64,000 bases of DNA from contig JAKSIF010000004.1 of assembly GCA_024398965.1 (NCBI GenBank), positions 1 through 64,000 of the forward strand, read 5' to 3'. Both the position numbers and the translations under genes were made by a program. This document shows, piece by piece, positions 16,221-24,374 of this stretch; positions within the stretch are counted from its first letter, which is position 1; each line of letters starts with the position of its first letter. The notes beneath the pieces were generated by a model that saw only the letters and a list, made by a program, of their open reading frames with translations, did not search any database and was not told where the DNA came from. Source of the stretch: Fibrobacter sp. (GTDB lineage Bacteria > Fibrobacterota > Fibrobacteria > Fibrobacterales > Fibrobacteraceae).

Positions 16221-16754
16221 TTAAACCTTAAGGATGTCTGCTTCCTTGGCAGCAAGGAGAGCGTCGATCTGAGCGATAGCCTTGTCGGTAGCCTTCTGGA
16301 TTTCATCCTGCTGCTTCTTGGCTTCGTCTTCGGGCATTTCCTTGTCCTTCTTGATAGCGTCGTTTGCATCGCGGCGGATGTTGCGGATGGCAACGCGGCC
16401 GTCTTCTGCGTGCTTGCGAGCAATCTTAGCCAGTTCCTGACGACGTTCGGTAGTGAGGATCGGCAGGCTAACACGGATGGAGTTGCCATCCTTCATGGGA
16501 GTAAGGCCGATGTTTGCTGCGTAGATAGCCTTTTCAATGAGGTCTACGATGGTCTTTTCCCAAGGAGCGACGAGAAGCATACGAGGTTCCGGAACAGAGA
16601 CCTTGGCCACCTGAGAGATGGGGGTCGGGGTGCCGTAGTAGTCGATACGAATGTCGTTCAGGATAGCGGGAGAAGCCTGGCCGGCACGGATCTTGGTGAA
16701 TTCACGTTCAGTAGCTTCAACGGCCTTAGCCATTTTTTCAGAATAATCTGCCAT
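16221..16754 (-). CDS. frr: Frr, ribosome recycling factor
   Basis: Splits post-termination ribosomes together with EF-G. About 177 residues from ATG 16754, which has AGAAGG seven bases upstream; the in-frame TTG 18 bases earlier lacks support. The family pattern is clear: FTKIRAGQASPAILNDIRIDYYGTPTPISQVA, the hinge loops, then RRQELAKIARKHAEDGRVAIRNIRRDAND and the C-terminal helix of the three-helix bundle. It lies 15 bp ahead of uppS. Confidence 0.97.
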   Translation of the reverse strand: MADYSEKMAKAVEATEREFTKIRAGQASPAILNDIRIDYYGTPTPISQVAKVSVPEPRMLLVAPWEKTIVDLIEKAIYAANIGLTPMKDGNSIRVSLPILTTERRQELAKIARKHAEDGRVAIRNIRRDANDAIKKDKEMPEDEAKKQQDEIQKATDKAIAQIDALLAAKEADILKV

Positions 16755-16772
16755 AATAAAACCTTCTTTCAA

Positions 16773-16885
16773 TTAACAATTAATAATTAACAATGAACAA
16801 TGTAAATAATCACGCCTCTGGCGTCTTATACAGAAGCACGAAGTGCGATTTTTTCAATTGTTAATTGCTTATTGTTCACTGTTCA
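16773..16885. repeat. AT-rich inverted repeat between pyrH and frr
   Basis: Both ends of the gap carry the words AACAATGAACAATG and TTGTTCACTGTTCATT in opposite orientation, so they can pair over about 30 bases around an interior GCACGAAGTGC hairpin. It probably separates or tunes pyrH and frr expression. No gene is present. Confidence 0.6.
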
Positions 16886-17593
16886 TTAACAATGTACCAG
16901 TGTTCCTAAATTACCTTCAACGGCGGCCTGAGTCAAGCAGCCTTTTTCCATTTTGAACACAAAAATGGGCATGTTGTGTTCCATGCACAGAGCAACGGCA
17001 GCGGTATCCATCACCTTAAGTCCGCGGGCGATCACTTCCTGATAGGTAATGTCGTCGAAGCGGGTGGCGGTAGGATCCTTCATGGGGTCGGCAGAGTAGA
17101 TGCCATCCACCTTGGTCACCTTCATGATAACGTCGCATTCGCTTTCGATGGCGCGAAGGGCGGCGCAGCTGTCGGTGGTAAAGAAGGGATTGCCGGTACC
17201 TGCGGAGAAAATAACCACGGAACCATTTGCAAGAAGTTCAATAGCGCGACGGCGGTTGAAGAATTCGCAGATGGGTTCCATACGAATAGCGCTCATGACC
17301 ACAGAGTTGATACCCTGCTTGTCCAAGGCATCCTGCATGGCAAGGCCATTCATTACAGTACCCAGCATACCCATGGCATCACCCTGGGCGCGGTTCATAC
17401 CACCAGCGCTAGCACTTACGCCACGAATCATGTTGCCACCACCAATGACCAAGGCAACACCAACACCCTTACGTACGACGTCTGCAATTTCAGAAGCCAT
17501 CTCGTTCAAGATGTCGTTGTCGATTCCATGACCCTTGGCACCAGCCAAAGCTTCACCGCTCAACTTAAGCAAGACTCTATTAAACTTTGCCAT
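16886..17593 (-). CDS. pyrH: PyrH, UMP kinase
   Basis: Phosphorylates UMP to UDP, feeding all pyrimidine nucleotide synthesis. The protein has 235 residues of the amino-acid-kinase fold. The N-terminus RVLLKLSGEALAG and the glycine loop VIGGGNMIRGVSASAGGMNRAQGDAMGM are diagnostic, and FSAGTGNPFFTTDSCAALRA is the UMP/ATP site. ATG 17593 follows GGAG. It is downstream of rpsB-tsf, but a strong terminator at 17641-17674 separates them. Confidence 0.97.
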   Translation of the reverse strand: MAKFNRVLLKLSGEALAGAKGHGIDNDILNEMASEIADVVRKGVGVALVIGGGNMIRGVSASAGGMNRAQGDAMGMLGTVMNGLAMQDALDKQGINSVVMSAIRMEPICEFFNRRRAIELLANGSVVIFSAGTGNPFFTTDSCAALRAIESECDVIMKVTKVDGIYSADPMKDPTATRFDDITYQEVIARGLKVMDTAAVALCMEHNMPIFVFKMEKGCLTQAAVEGNLGTLVHC

Positions 17594-17640
17594 AATTAAA
17601 CTCCGTATTTAAGCCCAATATAGTAAAGATTCAACATAAG

Positions 17641-17674
17641 AAAAGACCGCTCCCCGAGGGAACGGTCCTTTTAA
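17641..17674 (-). terminator. Terminator of rpsB-tsf
   Basis: On the minus strand AAAAGGACCGTTCCC and GGGAGCGGTCTTTTC form a long hairpin ending in a T run. A second GC-rich stem (GGGCC-TTCG-GGCCC) lies between it and the tsf stop codon, around 17700-17730. Confidence 0.85.
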
Positions 17675-17749
17675 AGTTCGCTAAGTTGAGGAAAGCTTTA
17701 GCTCAAAGGGCCGAAGGCCCGAGCTCATAGCTCAACACTCAAAACTCAA

Positions 17750-18646
17750 CTAGTTACCGCGTTCGAAGCGGATGAAGTTCACGACCTTCAAGCTGGAGAG
17801 ACCAAGCTGCTTAGCAACGACTTCCTGGAGGTAGTCCTTAACATTGAGCTTCTTGGGGTTCTTTTCAGACATGAAGAATTCCTGGTCTTCGAGAACGATT
17901 TCCTTGAGGACCTTAGCAACACGGCCGTCAAGCTGACGTTCAACGAATTCCGGCTTGGTAGCCTTGCCAGTTGCCTGAGCCTGAGCTTCGATCTGGGCGC
18001 GAGCGATTTCGCGTTCCTTTTCGATAGTTTCAGCAGGAACGTCGGAGTCCTTCAATGCAACCGGAGCGAAAGCAGCGGCCTGCATAGCGATATCCTTAGC
18101 AGCAGCCTTGAGAGCAGCTTCGTCGGCAGAGCCTTCGTAAGCGAGTTCGGTGATAACGCCGATCTTGCCCTTCATGTGGCTGTAAACACCGAACACGGAG
18201 TTTGCAGACTTCTTGATTTCTGCGAACTTACGGAAGTCGATGTTTTCCTGAATCTTAACGAGAACGTCCTGGAGGATGTCGTTCACCTTCTTGCCATCGA
18301 CGACAGCGTTCTTCAGGTCTTCCACAGAGGAGATAGCCTGAGTTTCGACAGCCTTGACAGCGAGGTTAGCGAGAGCAACGAAGTCGTCGTTGTTAGAAAC
18401 CGGTTCGGTTTCGCAAGACAGTTCGAATGCAGCAGCCTTGTCAGCAGTTTCGATAAGATAGATGCGGCCTTCCTTGGCAGCCTTGTCTGCGCGCTTTGCA
18501 GCAACAGCAGCACCCTGCTTACGGAGGAGTTCAATAGCCTTGTCCAAGTCGCCATCAGTTTCGGTGAGGGCCTTCTTGCACTGCATCATGCCTACGCCAG
18601 TCTTCTGGCGGAGTTCGTTAACGAGGGAGGCGGTAATAGTTGCCAT
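17750..18646 (-). CDS. tsf: EF-Ts, translation elongation factor
   Basis: Nucleotide exchange factor for EF-Tu. The protein has 298 residues, with the UBA-like N-terminus VNELRQKTGVGMMQCKKALTETDGDLDKAIELLRKQG (TGVGMM replaces the usual TGAGMM), the core exchange domain and a coiled coil. Only two bases separate its ATG from the rpsB stop, the classical rpsB-tsf operon. Confidence 0.97.
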   Translation of the reverse strand: MATITASLVNELRQKTGVGMMQCKKALTETDGDLDKAIELLRKQGAAVAAKRADKAAKEGRIYLIETADKAAAFELSCETEPVSNNDDFVALANLAVKAVETQAISSVEDLKNAVVDGKKVNDILQDVLVKIQENIDFRKFAEIKKSANSVFGVYSHMKGKIGVITELAYEGSADEAALKAAAKDIAMQAAAFAPVALKDSDVPAETIEKEREIARAQIEAQAQATGKATKPEFVERQLDGRVAKVLKEIVLEDQEFFMSEKNPKKLNVKDYLQEVVAKQLGLSSLKVVNFIRFERGN

Positions 18647-18648
18647 AA

Positions 18649-19386
18649 TTACTTGTCCTCACCGTTGTCAAACTTCTTAGCTTCTTCCTTGGATTCCTTC
18701 TTGTCGGAGGAACGAGGAGCAACGTTGGCAGCGATGTAGTCCACGATGAGCTTCAGGGACTTGACAGCGTCGTCGTTAGCCGGAATCGGGTAGTCGACGA
18801 GGGTCGGATCCACATTAGTATCGCAGATGCCAATGATAGGAATGTGAAGACGACGTGCTTCAGCGACGGCGATCTTTTCGTGAGCGAGGTCGGTAACGAC
18901 CAGCAGGCCCGGAAGGGTCACCATTTCGCGGATACCACCGAAGACTTCCAGGAGCTTAGCGCGTTCGCGGGTCTTGTCCAGAACTTCCTTCTTGGAGAGA
19001 GCCTGGAAAGTACCATCCTGTTCCATGGTGTCGATCTTGTCGATCTTCTTGATGGACTTACGAACGGTCTGGAAGTTGGTCAGCATACCACCCAACCAAC
19101 GGTTGGTGACGGAGAACTGGTTGCAGGAACCTGCAGCGTCCAGAACAGACTGACGAGCAGTCGGCTTGGTACCAACGAAGAGCACGGTCTTGCCGGATTC
19201 AGAGATCTTCTTAGCGGCAGCAGCAGCAACTTCGAGGAGTTCGCGGGTCTTGGACAGGTTGAGAACGTAGATGCCGTTCTTTTCTGCCAAGATATACGGC
19301 TTCATTTTCGGGTTCCAACGCTGAGTCTGATGACCAAAGTGGGAGCCTGCAGCAAGCAGGTCTTCAACGGAAGGCAGATTTGCCAT
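18649..19386 (-). CDS. rpsB: Ribosomal protein S2
   Basis: Small-subunit protein needed for mRNA docking and S1 binding. The protein has 245 residues. Conserved segments are LLAAGSHFGHQTQRWNPKMKPYI, VNRWLGGMLTNF and the C-terminal PIIGICDTNVDPTLVDYPIPANDDA. A charged extension (DKKESKEEAKKFDNGEDK) follows the core. It is the first gene of the rpsB-tsf unit, with a structured leader upstream. Confidence 0.97.
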   Translation of the reverse strand: MANLPSVEDLLAAGSHFGHQTQRWNPKMKPYILAEKNGIYVLNLSKTRELLEVAAAAAKKISESGKTVLFVGTKPTARQSVLDAAGSCNQFSVTNRWLGGMLTNFQTVRKSIKKIDKIDTMEQDGTFQALSKKEVLDKTRERAKLLEVFGGIREMVTLPGLLVVTDLAHEKIAVAEARRLHIPIIGICDTNVDPTLVDYPIPANDDAVKSLKLIVDYIAANVAPRSSDKKESKEEAKKFDNGEDK

Positions 19387-19399
19387 AGTAGTATTCCTT

Positions 19400-19500
19400 T
19401 TTTCGGTTGTTTCTACCCAGCCTGTAATTAAGCCGCAAAGTACCGAGGTACCACCGAAGCGGCTCTTACGAGACCGGTGATTGATTTACGCCCGAGCGTA
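19400..19500 (-). promoter_or_regulatory. Structured rpsB leader
   Basis: Upstream of rpsB the minus strand holds a long imperfect hairpin whose arms are GAGCCGCTTCGGTGGTACC and GGTACTTTGCGGCTTAA. Many bacteria repress rpsB through binding of S2 to its own leader. The fold is visible by eye, but S2 binding is inference. Confidence 0.45.
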
Positions 19501-19559
19501 ATTGCCCAAGCAGGTGCAAATTTAGTTAAATACACCATTTGTTCAAAGATTTGCATACG

Positions 19560-19586
19560 AAAAAAGCCCCTTCAAAGGGGCACTTT
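19560..19586 (-). terminator. Terminator-like hairpin upstream of rpsB
   Basis: The minus strand reads TGCCCCTTTGAAGGGGCTTTTTTC, a strong short hairpin with six T. No intact minus-strand gene ends here, so it may mark the end of a decayed gene in 19590-19690. Confidence 0.6.
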
Positions 19587-19690
19587 TCATCTCAACTAGC
19601 GAATTTCTACGGAATTGACCCTCAAAAGAACCAGAGAAGTTCGTCGGCATTGGTAATGGAATATTCCTCATAATACCCCCGTATTGTTCA
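19587..19690 (-). pseudogene. Possible remnant of a GLUG-type surface protein gene
   Basis: One minus-strand frame reads YYEEYSITNADELLWFF before a TGA. The Y-x-I-x-x-A-x-E-L-x-x-F pattern resembles the unit openings of the 1316-4939 protein (CYQISSAEELYGF). Frames are broken on both sides, and a terminator follows at 19560-19586. This is weak, short evidence of a decayed gene. Confidence 0.25.
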
Positions 19691-19763
19691 GAACAAATAT
19701 GAAAAGGCTCCTGTGCAAAGAGTCAGAAATTTCCAGGATAACTTTACTAATATTTGACAAAAT

Positions 19764-20948
19764 ATGATCCATAGCCCACTTTATCTACTGCTTCTGTCTC
19801 TTTCGGTGTCTGCGCTCCCTTTCATGGCGGGCCAGTACCTGCATACAGCGGTTGCATTCGGGCTATTCTCCACAGAAACCGCATTTCTTGCAATCTTGCT
19901 AAGGTTCTTGAACAAGCCTAGAATTGCAACCGTCATCATTTCTGCTTGCGCCTTATTCTGCCTATTTGCTGATTTCGAAAGCCTGTGCGAATCATTCAAC
20001 CAAAGCACGGCTTCTATCTGGAACCTTTCCACAAATTACTGGTGGGGGCCAATCCTATTCGTGATCATCCCGCTTCTAGTGGTCGCCGTAACGGCAACCC
20101 TAGGGTACAGTTTTTTTTCTTTGAAGCGCTATACAAAAAAAACGTGGTTCACGACCATCATTGTCATGCTATGCATCCTTCCCTTCGGCAATTTTTCTCT
20201 CTACAACCTGCTTCAGGAGAAAAGCATCCCCGAGCCGGAAATTTCCACCGTCACAACGCAAAAAAGACTCGTCGAACAATGGGATAAGAACAAAAACCCG
20301 TTCAACCCCTCCAGGCCAACCCTAGCTGTTCTTGTTGAAAGCCTCGGTGCAAGCCAGGACCACGAAAAAACAAAAGAACTGCTCAGCGCCTATAGTTTCG
20401 GAAAGCCCACATTCTCAGGAATCTCCCTTAGAAATTCAACGCACACTCAGGGAGCCGAATTAGAAGATTTCAAATTGATGACGGCTCTCAAGGACAGCGT
20501 CTTTCAGAAATGGTACGTCCACGGCTATGACGGTAGCTTTTATAGAAGGCAAGCCAACTATTCCAAGGTCGGCTTCGACAGCCTTTTGTTCAAGGAAGAT
20601 TTTGAACAGCGGGGACTGCCAATCTGCAAGCTAGGCTTCACAGGGATTTGCGACTCCTCCATTGTTGAATTCTTAGACAAACTAATGAGCGATTCCATTC
20701 CCAAGTACATCTACTGGACAACGCTGGATACCCACCCTCCCTACGACGATAACACCCCGGGAATCAACGAAGCGGAAATCTTCATGAAACGTCAGCAGAA
20801 TACCGCCCGATATATTGCACAGTTGGCGATAAGGCATCCGGAGTACCAGATTGTTGTACGCGGCGACCACTCCCCCATGACAAACTTCCAGAAGGGAAAG
20901 CTACCCACATTCCTATATAGGTGGGTGCCACTGGTTATATTCAACTAA
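19764..20948 (+). CDS. Sulfatase/alkaline-phosphatase-superfamily membrane protein
   Basis: 394 residues. Four hydrophobic helices fill roughly residues 1-145, then a soluble domain. VLVESLGAS and the C-terminal RGDHSPMTNF resemble the metal-site motifs of the sulfatase-like phosphotransferases (phosphoethanolamine or phosphoglycerol transferases, LtaS/OpgB/EptA type), and GISLRNSTHTQGAE holds a Ser/Thr where those enzymes have their Thr nucleophile. A role in decorating lipid A or a surface polymer fits the layout, but the domain is shorter than usual and the substrate is unknown. It is the only plus-strand gene among minus-strand ribosomal genes, and its ATG has no clear Shine-Dalgarno. Confidence 0.6.
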   Translation: MIHSPLYLLLLSLSVSALPFMAGQYLHTAVAFGLFSTETAFLAILLRFLNKPRIATVIISACALFCLFADFESLCESFNQSTASIWNLSTNYWWGPILFVIIPLLVVAVTATLGYSFFSLKRYTKKTWFTTIIVMLCILPFGNFSLYNLLQEKSIPEPEISTVTTQKRLVEQWDKNKNPFNPSRPTLAVLVESLGASQDHEKTKELLSAYSFGKPTFSGISLRNSTHTQGAELEDFKLMTALKDSVFQKWYVHGYDGSFYRRQANYSKVGFDSLLFKEDFEQRGLPICKLGFTGICDSSIVEFLDKLMSDSIPKYIYWTTLDTHPPYDDNTPGINEAEIFMKRQQNTARYIAQLAIRHPEYQIVVRGDHSPMTNFQKGKLPTFLYRWVPLVIFN

Positions 20949-20960
20949 TAGCGCAGAAAC

Positions 20961-20993
20961 AAAAAAATGGTTGCTCCACGAATGGAACAACCA
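20961..20993 (-). terminator. Terminator of rplM-rpsI
   Basis: The minus strand reads GGTTGTTCCATTCGTGGAGC then AACCATTTTTTT, a stable stem of about 10 bp plus T run, located between the rpsI stop and the convergent sulfatase-like gene. Confidence 0.8.
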
Positions 20994-21031
20994 AAGCTTG
21001 CGTTCGCTTTCGCGAACAATCGAATGATCGA

Positions 21032-21436
21032 TTAGCGCTTGGAGAACTGGAAGTTCTTACGAGCCTTCTTACGGCCGAACTTCTTACGTTCAACTGCACG
21101 AGCGTCACGAGTCATCAAGCCTTCCTTCTTCAGAGCCGGCTTAACTTCGGCGTCGTTAGCAACCAATGCGCGGGAGATGCCGAGACGGACAGCGCCCATC
21201 TGGCCAGCGATGCCACCGCCACGAGCGGTAACTTCGACATCCCATTCTTCTGCGTTGCCGAGGATGGCGAACGGAAGGTTGGCGATCATGTTCTGCACTT
21301 CAGAGTGGAAGTAATCCTTAAAATCACGACCATTGATAGTGCGCTTGCCGGAACCCGGCTTCAGGATCACAGCGGCGATAGCGTTCTTGCGACGGCCAGT
21401 GCCGCGGTAGATCTTCTTATTCTTTGCGGTAGCGAT
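21032..21436 (-). CDS. rpsI: Ribosomal protein S9, apparent ATC start
   Basis: Binds 16S rRNA in the head of the small subunit; its C-terminal arm (KKARKNFQFSKR) touches P-site tRNA. Homology extends well upstream of the first conventional start (GTG 21370): the frame reads AKNKKIYRGTGRRKNAIAAVILKP, and Y-x-GTGRRK-x-A is the conserved N-terminus of S9. Between the rplM stop (TAA 21458-21460) and this segment the frame has no ATG, GTG or TTG. A perfect GGAGG lies eight bases before ATC (21434-21436), followed by GCT ACC GCA. I therefore place the start at this ATC, giving 134 residues. The alternative is a base error that turned ATG into ATC. Confidence 0.9.
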   Translation of the reverse strand: MATAKNKKIYRGTGRRKNAIAAVILKPGSGKRTINGRDFKDYFHSEVQNMIANLPFAILGNAEEWDVEVTARGGGIAGQMGAVRLGISRALVANDAEVKPALKKEGLMTRDARAVERKKFGRKKARKNFQFSKR

Positions 21437-21457
21437 AGAGGTATCCTCCGTTCTAAA

Positions 21458-21886
21458 TTACAAGTCTACGACTTCGAGTTTCTGTGCTGCGTGCGGATGT
21501 TCTGCACCGGCATAGATTTTGAGTTTCTTGATCATCTTGTGACCGAGAGCGCTGTGCGGCAGCATGCCCCAAATGGCAGCTTCCAGCGGAGCGGTCGGGT
21601 GCTTAGCAAGAAGGTCTGCGAAGTTGATCCAACGTTCACCAGCGATGTGGCCAGTGTAGTGGAAGTATTCCTTCTGCAGGTTCTTGTTGCCAGTCACAGC
21701 AACCTTTTCAGCGTTGATCACAACCACGAAATCGCCAGTATCGACGTTCGGGGAGAAGATGGCCTTATGCTTACCCATGAGGAGCTTAGCAACTTCACTT
21801 GCTACGCGACCCATCGGCTTTTCGGCGGCGTCCACAAGCTTCCACTTGCGTTCGACGTTCTTCGGGTTTACCGTAATAGTCTTCAT
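21458..21886 (-). CDS. rplM: Ribosomal protein L13
   Basis: An early-assembly large-subunit protein of 142 residues. Conserved segments are RKWKLVDAAEKPMGRVASEVAKLLMGKHK, DFVVVINAEKVAVTGNK and AIWGMLPHSALGHKMIKKLKIYAGAEHPHAAQ. It precedes rpsI by about 20 bases in the usual rplM-rpsI operon. ATG 21886 has AAAAGGA upstream. Confidence 0.97.
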   Translation of the reverse strand: MKTITVNPKNVERKWKLVDAAEKPMGRVASEVAKLLMGKHKAIFSPNVDTGDFVVVINAEKVAVTGNKNLQKEYFHYTGHIAGERWINFADLLAKHPTAPLEAAIWGMLPHSALGHKMIKKLKIYAGAEHPHAAQKLEVVDL

Positions 21887-21910
21887 GTAAATCCTTTTGG
21901 TTCGTTATTC

Positions 21911-21929
21911 CGGGGCACCCTGCCCCGTG
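21911..21929 (-). promoter_or_regulatory. Leader hairpin of rplM
   Basis: The minus strand reads CGGGGCAGGGTGCCCCG, a stable 7-bp hairpin about 25 bases before the L13 start. L13 leaders with regulatory hairpins are known in other bacteria; control here is inference. The rest of 21930-22135 is AT-rich and shows nothing else. Confidence 0.45.
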
Positions 21930-22135
21930 AAATGCTGGGCATAATTTAGAAGAAAACGGCAATGGTTTCAAGGTAAAAAAAGATGTTTTTTGTAAAAAAT
22001 CCCGTCATTTCAAGGATTTAAACTCTATCAATTATATCAATTGTAGCAATTAGTATGATTGTTGCTAAAATTTTTGGACGATTTCGACATTCATAAGAAC
22101 AGAGTCAATACACCATACTGCAAGCAGGAAGATAC

Positions 22136-22171
22136 AAAAAGGCCCCGAGACATTCGCCTCGGAGTCTTTTT
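22136..22171 (-). terminator. Terminator of GH10 gene 1
   Basis: The minus strand shows AAAAAGACTCCGAGG and CTCGGGGCCTTTTT, a hairpin ending in five T. The preceding 3' UTR contains a 29-bp segment (about 22170-22198) also found after GH10 gene 2 (about 24328-24356). Confidence 0.82.
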
Positions 22172-22218
22172 GTTTGGTGTTTTGGATTAGGATCTTTTAG
22201 GACATTTCAGTCCAAAAC

Positions 22219-24099
22219 TTACTTAGCGATGCGGAAAGTCTTCATTTCTCCAGTGTAGCGAGCACGGAGGAAATACACACCCTTGGACTTGAGGTTATCG
22301 CTAACCTTTACCAGGTTGATAGCTTCGTTCATGCCATAGGCACTGACTCGGCCAACAAACTCACCGCTCATAGTGTAAACATCGAAGTCATCCGGACGTC
22401 CGGTGCTCAGGTTCAAACCGTTGGCAATAGCGGAACCGACTTCTTCGGTTTCAGGATTTTCTGCCGGTTCGTCCTTAACGATGGGTTCCGGATCCTTTTC
22501 GCCCTTGGCAACAAAGGTCATGTAGTCGATATCGAACCAGGCACCAGTAACGGTGAGGCGGAGAACATGCTTGCCCTGGGTGAGGTTCACATCGAAGTCA
22601 ACCTTGTTGTAATCGTCGTAGTTTTCTTCGCCAGCAGCGGCGGCAGGGACGGAAATCACTTCGGAAATGTTCTTGCCGTCCATGGAAAGCTGGAAGCTGG
22701 AAGTAGAACCTGCGGCGGCAACAGCGGCATAAACGGTGTAAGTACCAGTTTCCTTAACATCTACGGTATATTCGTACCAGTTGCCTTCGCTGTTATAACC
22801 AACGATATTGCCAGTAGCCTTCTTATAGATGCTGACGGGCGTACCCTTGCGGTAGTCGGAGTCGCCCTTGTTGGAGCTTTCTGCAGTGCTGTAGGAATCG
22901 TTGCCAGAGCCTACGCCCGGGACGTCGAAGTCTTCGGCTTCAACCTTGCCAGGAATAGTCATAGCCTTGAAAGGTTCCTGAGGGACAGGTTCAACGGGAG
23001 TGACCGTGTTGTTCTGGCCCTTATCAAGGTTATTTGCAAAGTATTCTTCCAGCCAGACCATGGCAGCACGCTTTCTGCCGTCCTTTTCCATAATACCGGT
23101 ATTTGCAGCCCAGGTAGCACCATTGATGTAACCCCAGATAGTGATACCACCGATCCACGGGGTTTCCCACATGAACGGAATCTGGTTTGCATAGTCATTC
23201 TTCTGCTTGGTATCATCTGCTTCACCGATATCGTATTCGGAAATCAGAAGGGGAATGCCTACGGCGTTGTGAATCTTGGTAAGCTTGCTTTCGAAGTCGG
23301 ACTTGCTCATGCCCTTACAGTCGTGAGACTGCTGACCATAGTAATCGATAGGTGCGCCAGCCTTAAGAAGGGTCTGGACCATTTCGATACCTTCGTTCAT
23401 TTGCCAAGAGAGGGTATTGTAGTCGTTATAGATGAGCTTTGCCTTGGGCCAGCGTTCGCGAGCCATTTCGAAAGCCTTCTTCACGAAGTTATACTGATGC
23501 TTGCCGTTGACAACGTCGTCACCGCCCAGAGCCTGAACGATGTAGGTACCGCCGCATTCCGGGTCGTCGGTACTGATGCCTTCGGCACCTGCAGCAGGCT
23601 TGCTATAGCCAGAGTGATAGTTGCCATTATACGGATCGCCAGACCAAATAGCTTCGTTCACCACGTCGATGTATTCCAGGTCGGGGAACTTGGCGGCCAC
23701 GGCATCAAACCATTCTTCGATGTATTGCTTGGTCTTTTCCTTTGTGATGCCAGGATTCTTCTTGGTGCAAAGGAAGTTGGGCTTCTGGGAGCCCCAGATA
23801 AGAGCATGGAACTTGAAGGTACGGCCCGGAGCAGCCTTTGCCCACTTATAACCGTTTTCGCAGCTGTCGAAGCCGTTGAAATTGAAAACGCTCTTTCCGT
23901 TTGCATCGACAGAGTGGATAGAACCCCACTTACAGCCGTTTTCGTTGGTAATCTGGTTCCAGTAGGTACCCATGTCGGAACGGATCTGGCTACTGGTAGT
24001 AATGTTTCCAAGGAACTTGGCACCGCCATCAGCAAGGGCTGCGTGGCTTACAGATGCTGCAGCGAGACCTGCTGCAAGAAGAGACAAAATCTTTTTCAT
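22219..24099 (-). CDS. GH10 xylanase with CBM6 and C-terminal tail (GH10 gene 1)
   Basis: A secreted endo-beta-1,4-xylanase of 626 residues from ATG 24099 (GAGGAT nine bases upstream; a GTG at 24108 is too close to it). The signal peptide is about 1-20. The GH10 barrel covers about 24-360: acid/base E149 in YIDVVNEAIW, nucleophile E288 in LLISEYDIGE, and WGYINGATW near the end. CBM6 spans about 381-533 (IPGKVEAEDFD to WFDIDYMTFV), then an acidic linker and a tail (565-626) with DVYTMSGEFVGRVSAYG and KGVYFLRA...FRIAK. The catalytic half is nearly the same as GH10 gene 3, while the CBM6 half is nearly the same as GH10 gene 2, so the gene is a mosaic. It has its own regulated promoter and terminator. 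Confidence 0.94.
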   Translation of the reverse strand: MKKILSLLAAGLAAASVSHAALADGGAKFLGNITTSSQIRSDMGTYWNQITNENGCKWGSIHSVDANGKSVFNFNGFDSCENGYKWAKAAPGRTFKFHALIWGSQKPNFLCTKKNPGITKEKTKQYIEEWFDAVAAKFPDLEYIDVVNEAIWSGDPYNGNYHSGYSKPAAGAEGISTDDPECGGTYIVQALGGDDVVNGKHQYNFVKKAFEMARERWPKAKLIYNDYNTLSWQMNEGIEMVQTLLKAGAPIDYYGQQSHDCKGMSKSDFESKLTKIHNAVGIPLLISEYDIGEADDTKQKNDYANQIPFMWETPWIGGITIWGYINGATWAANTGIMEKDGRKRAAMVWLEEYFANNLDKGQNNTVTPVEPVPQEPFKAMTIPGKVEAEDFDVPGVGSGNDSYSTAESSNKGDSDYRKGTPVSIYKKATGNIVGYNSEGNWYEYTVDVKETGTYTVYAAVAAAGSTSSFQLSMDGKNISEVISVPAAAAGEENYDDYNKVDFDVNLTQGKHVLRLTVTGAWFDIDYMTFVAKGEKDPEPIVKDEPAENPETEEVGSAIANGLNLSTGRPDDFDVYTMSGEFVGRVSAYGMNEAINLVKVSDNLKSKGVYFLRARYTGEMKTFRIAK

Positions 24100-24145
24100 A
24101 TCAAACACATCCTCATTTCGAGCGGTTTTCCCGTCCTAACCATGG

Positions 24146-24212
24146 TATAAATTAAATCCCTAAAGCCCGCTTTTTACATGTTCAAAACGACATTCTATGG
24201 ACATTTTATCCA
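24146..24212 (-). promoter_or_regulatory. Island promoter of GH10 gene 1: palindrome plus -10
   Basis: Palindrome 24198-24212 (gene-sense TGGATAAAATGTCCA, with matching flanks out to 24195-24215) and -10-like TAATTTATA at 24146-24154; centre to centre 55 bp. Confidence 0.85.
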
Positions 24213-24292
24213 TAGTGTAATTCTGTTCCTGACGTCGAAAAACCGTTCTTTTAAGAAAATTCCGCACTTTTCTGCATATTCCCGAGACAAAC

Positions 24293-24326
24293 AAAACACC
24301 TCGATGCGTTCACATCGAGGCGTCTT
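24293..24326 (-). terminator. Terminator of GH10 gene 2
   Basis: The minus strand shows CGCCTCGATG and CATCGAGGTG around a TGAACG loop, followed by TTTTG. It is the 8-bp CCTCGATG stem typical of this island's single-gene units. Confidence 0.8.
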
Positions 24327-24374
24327 GTTTGGTGTTTTGGATTAGGATCTTTTGAGCCTAGGCTCTAAAACCTT

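Noticed and set aside
21032-21370. rpsI as a truncated gene starting at GTG 21370
   Set aside because: This start removes the conserved GTGRRK N-terminus that is present, in frame and intact, just upstream behind a perfect GGAGG.
22201-22214. GGAC-N6-GTCC dyad in the 3' UTR of GH10 gene 1 as another regulon site
   Set aside because: The arm spacing differs from the N3 of the consensus, there is no -10 at 55 bp, and no gene would be driven from it.
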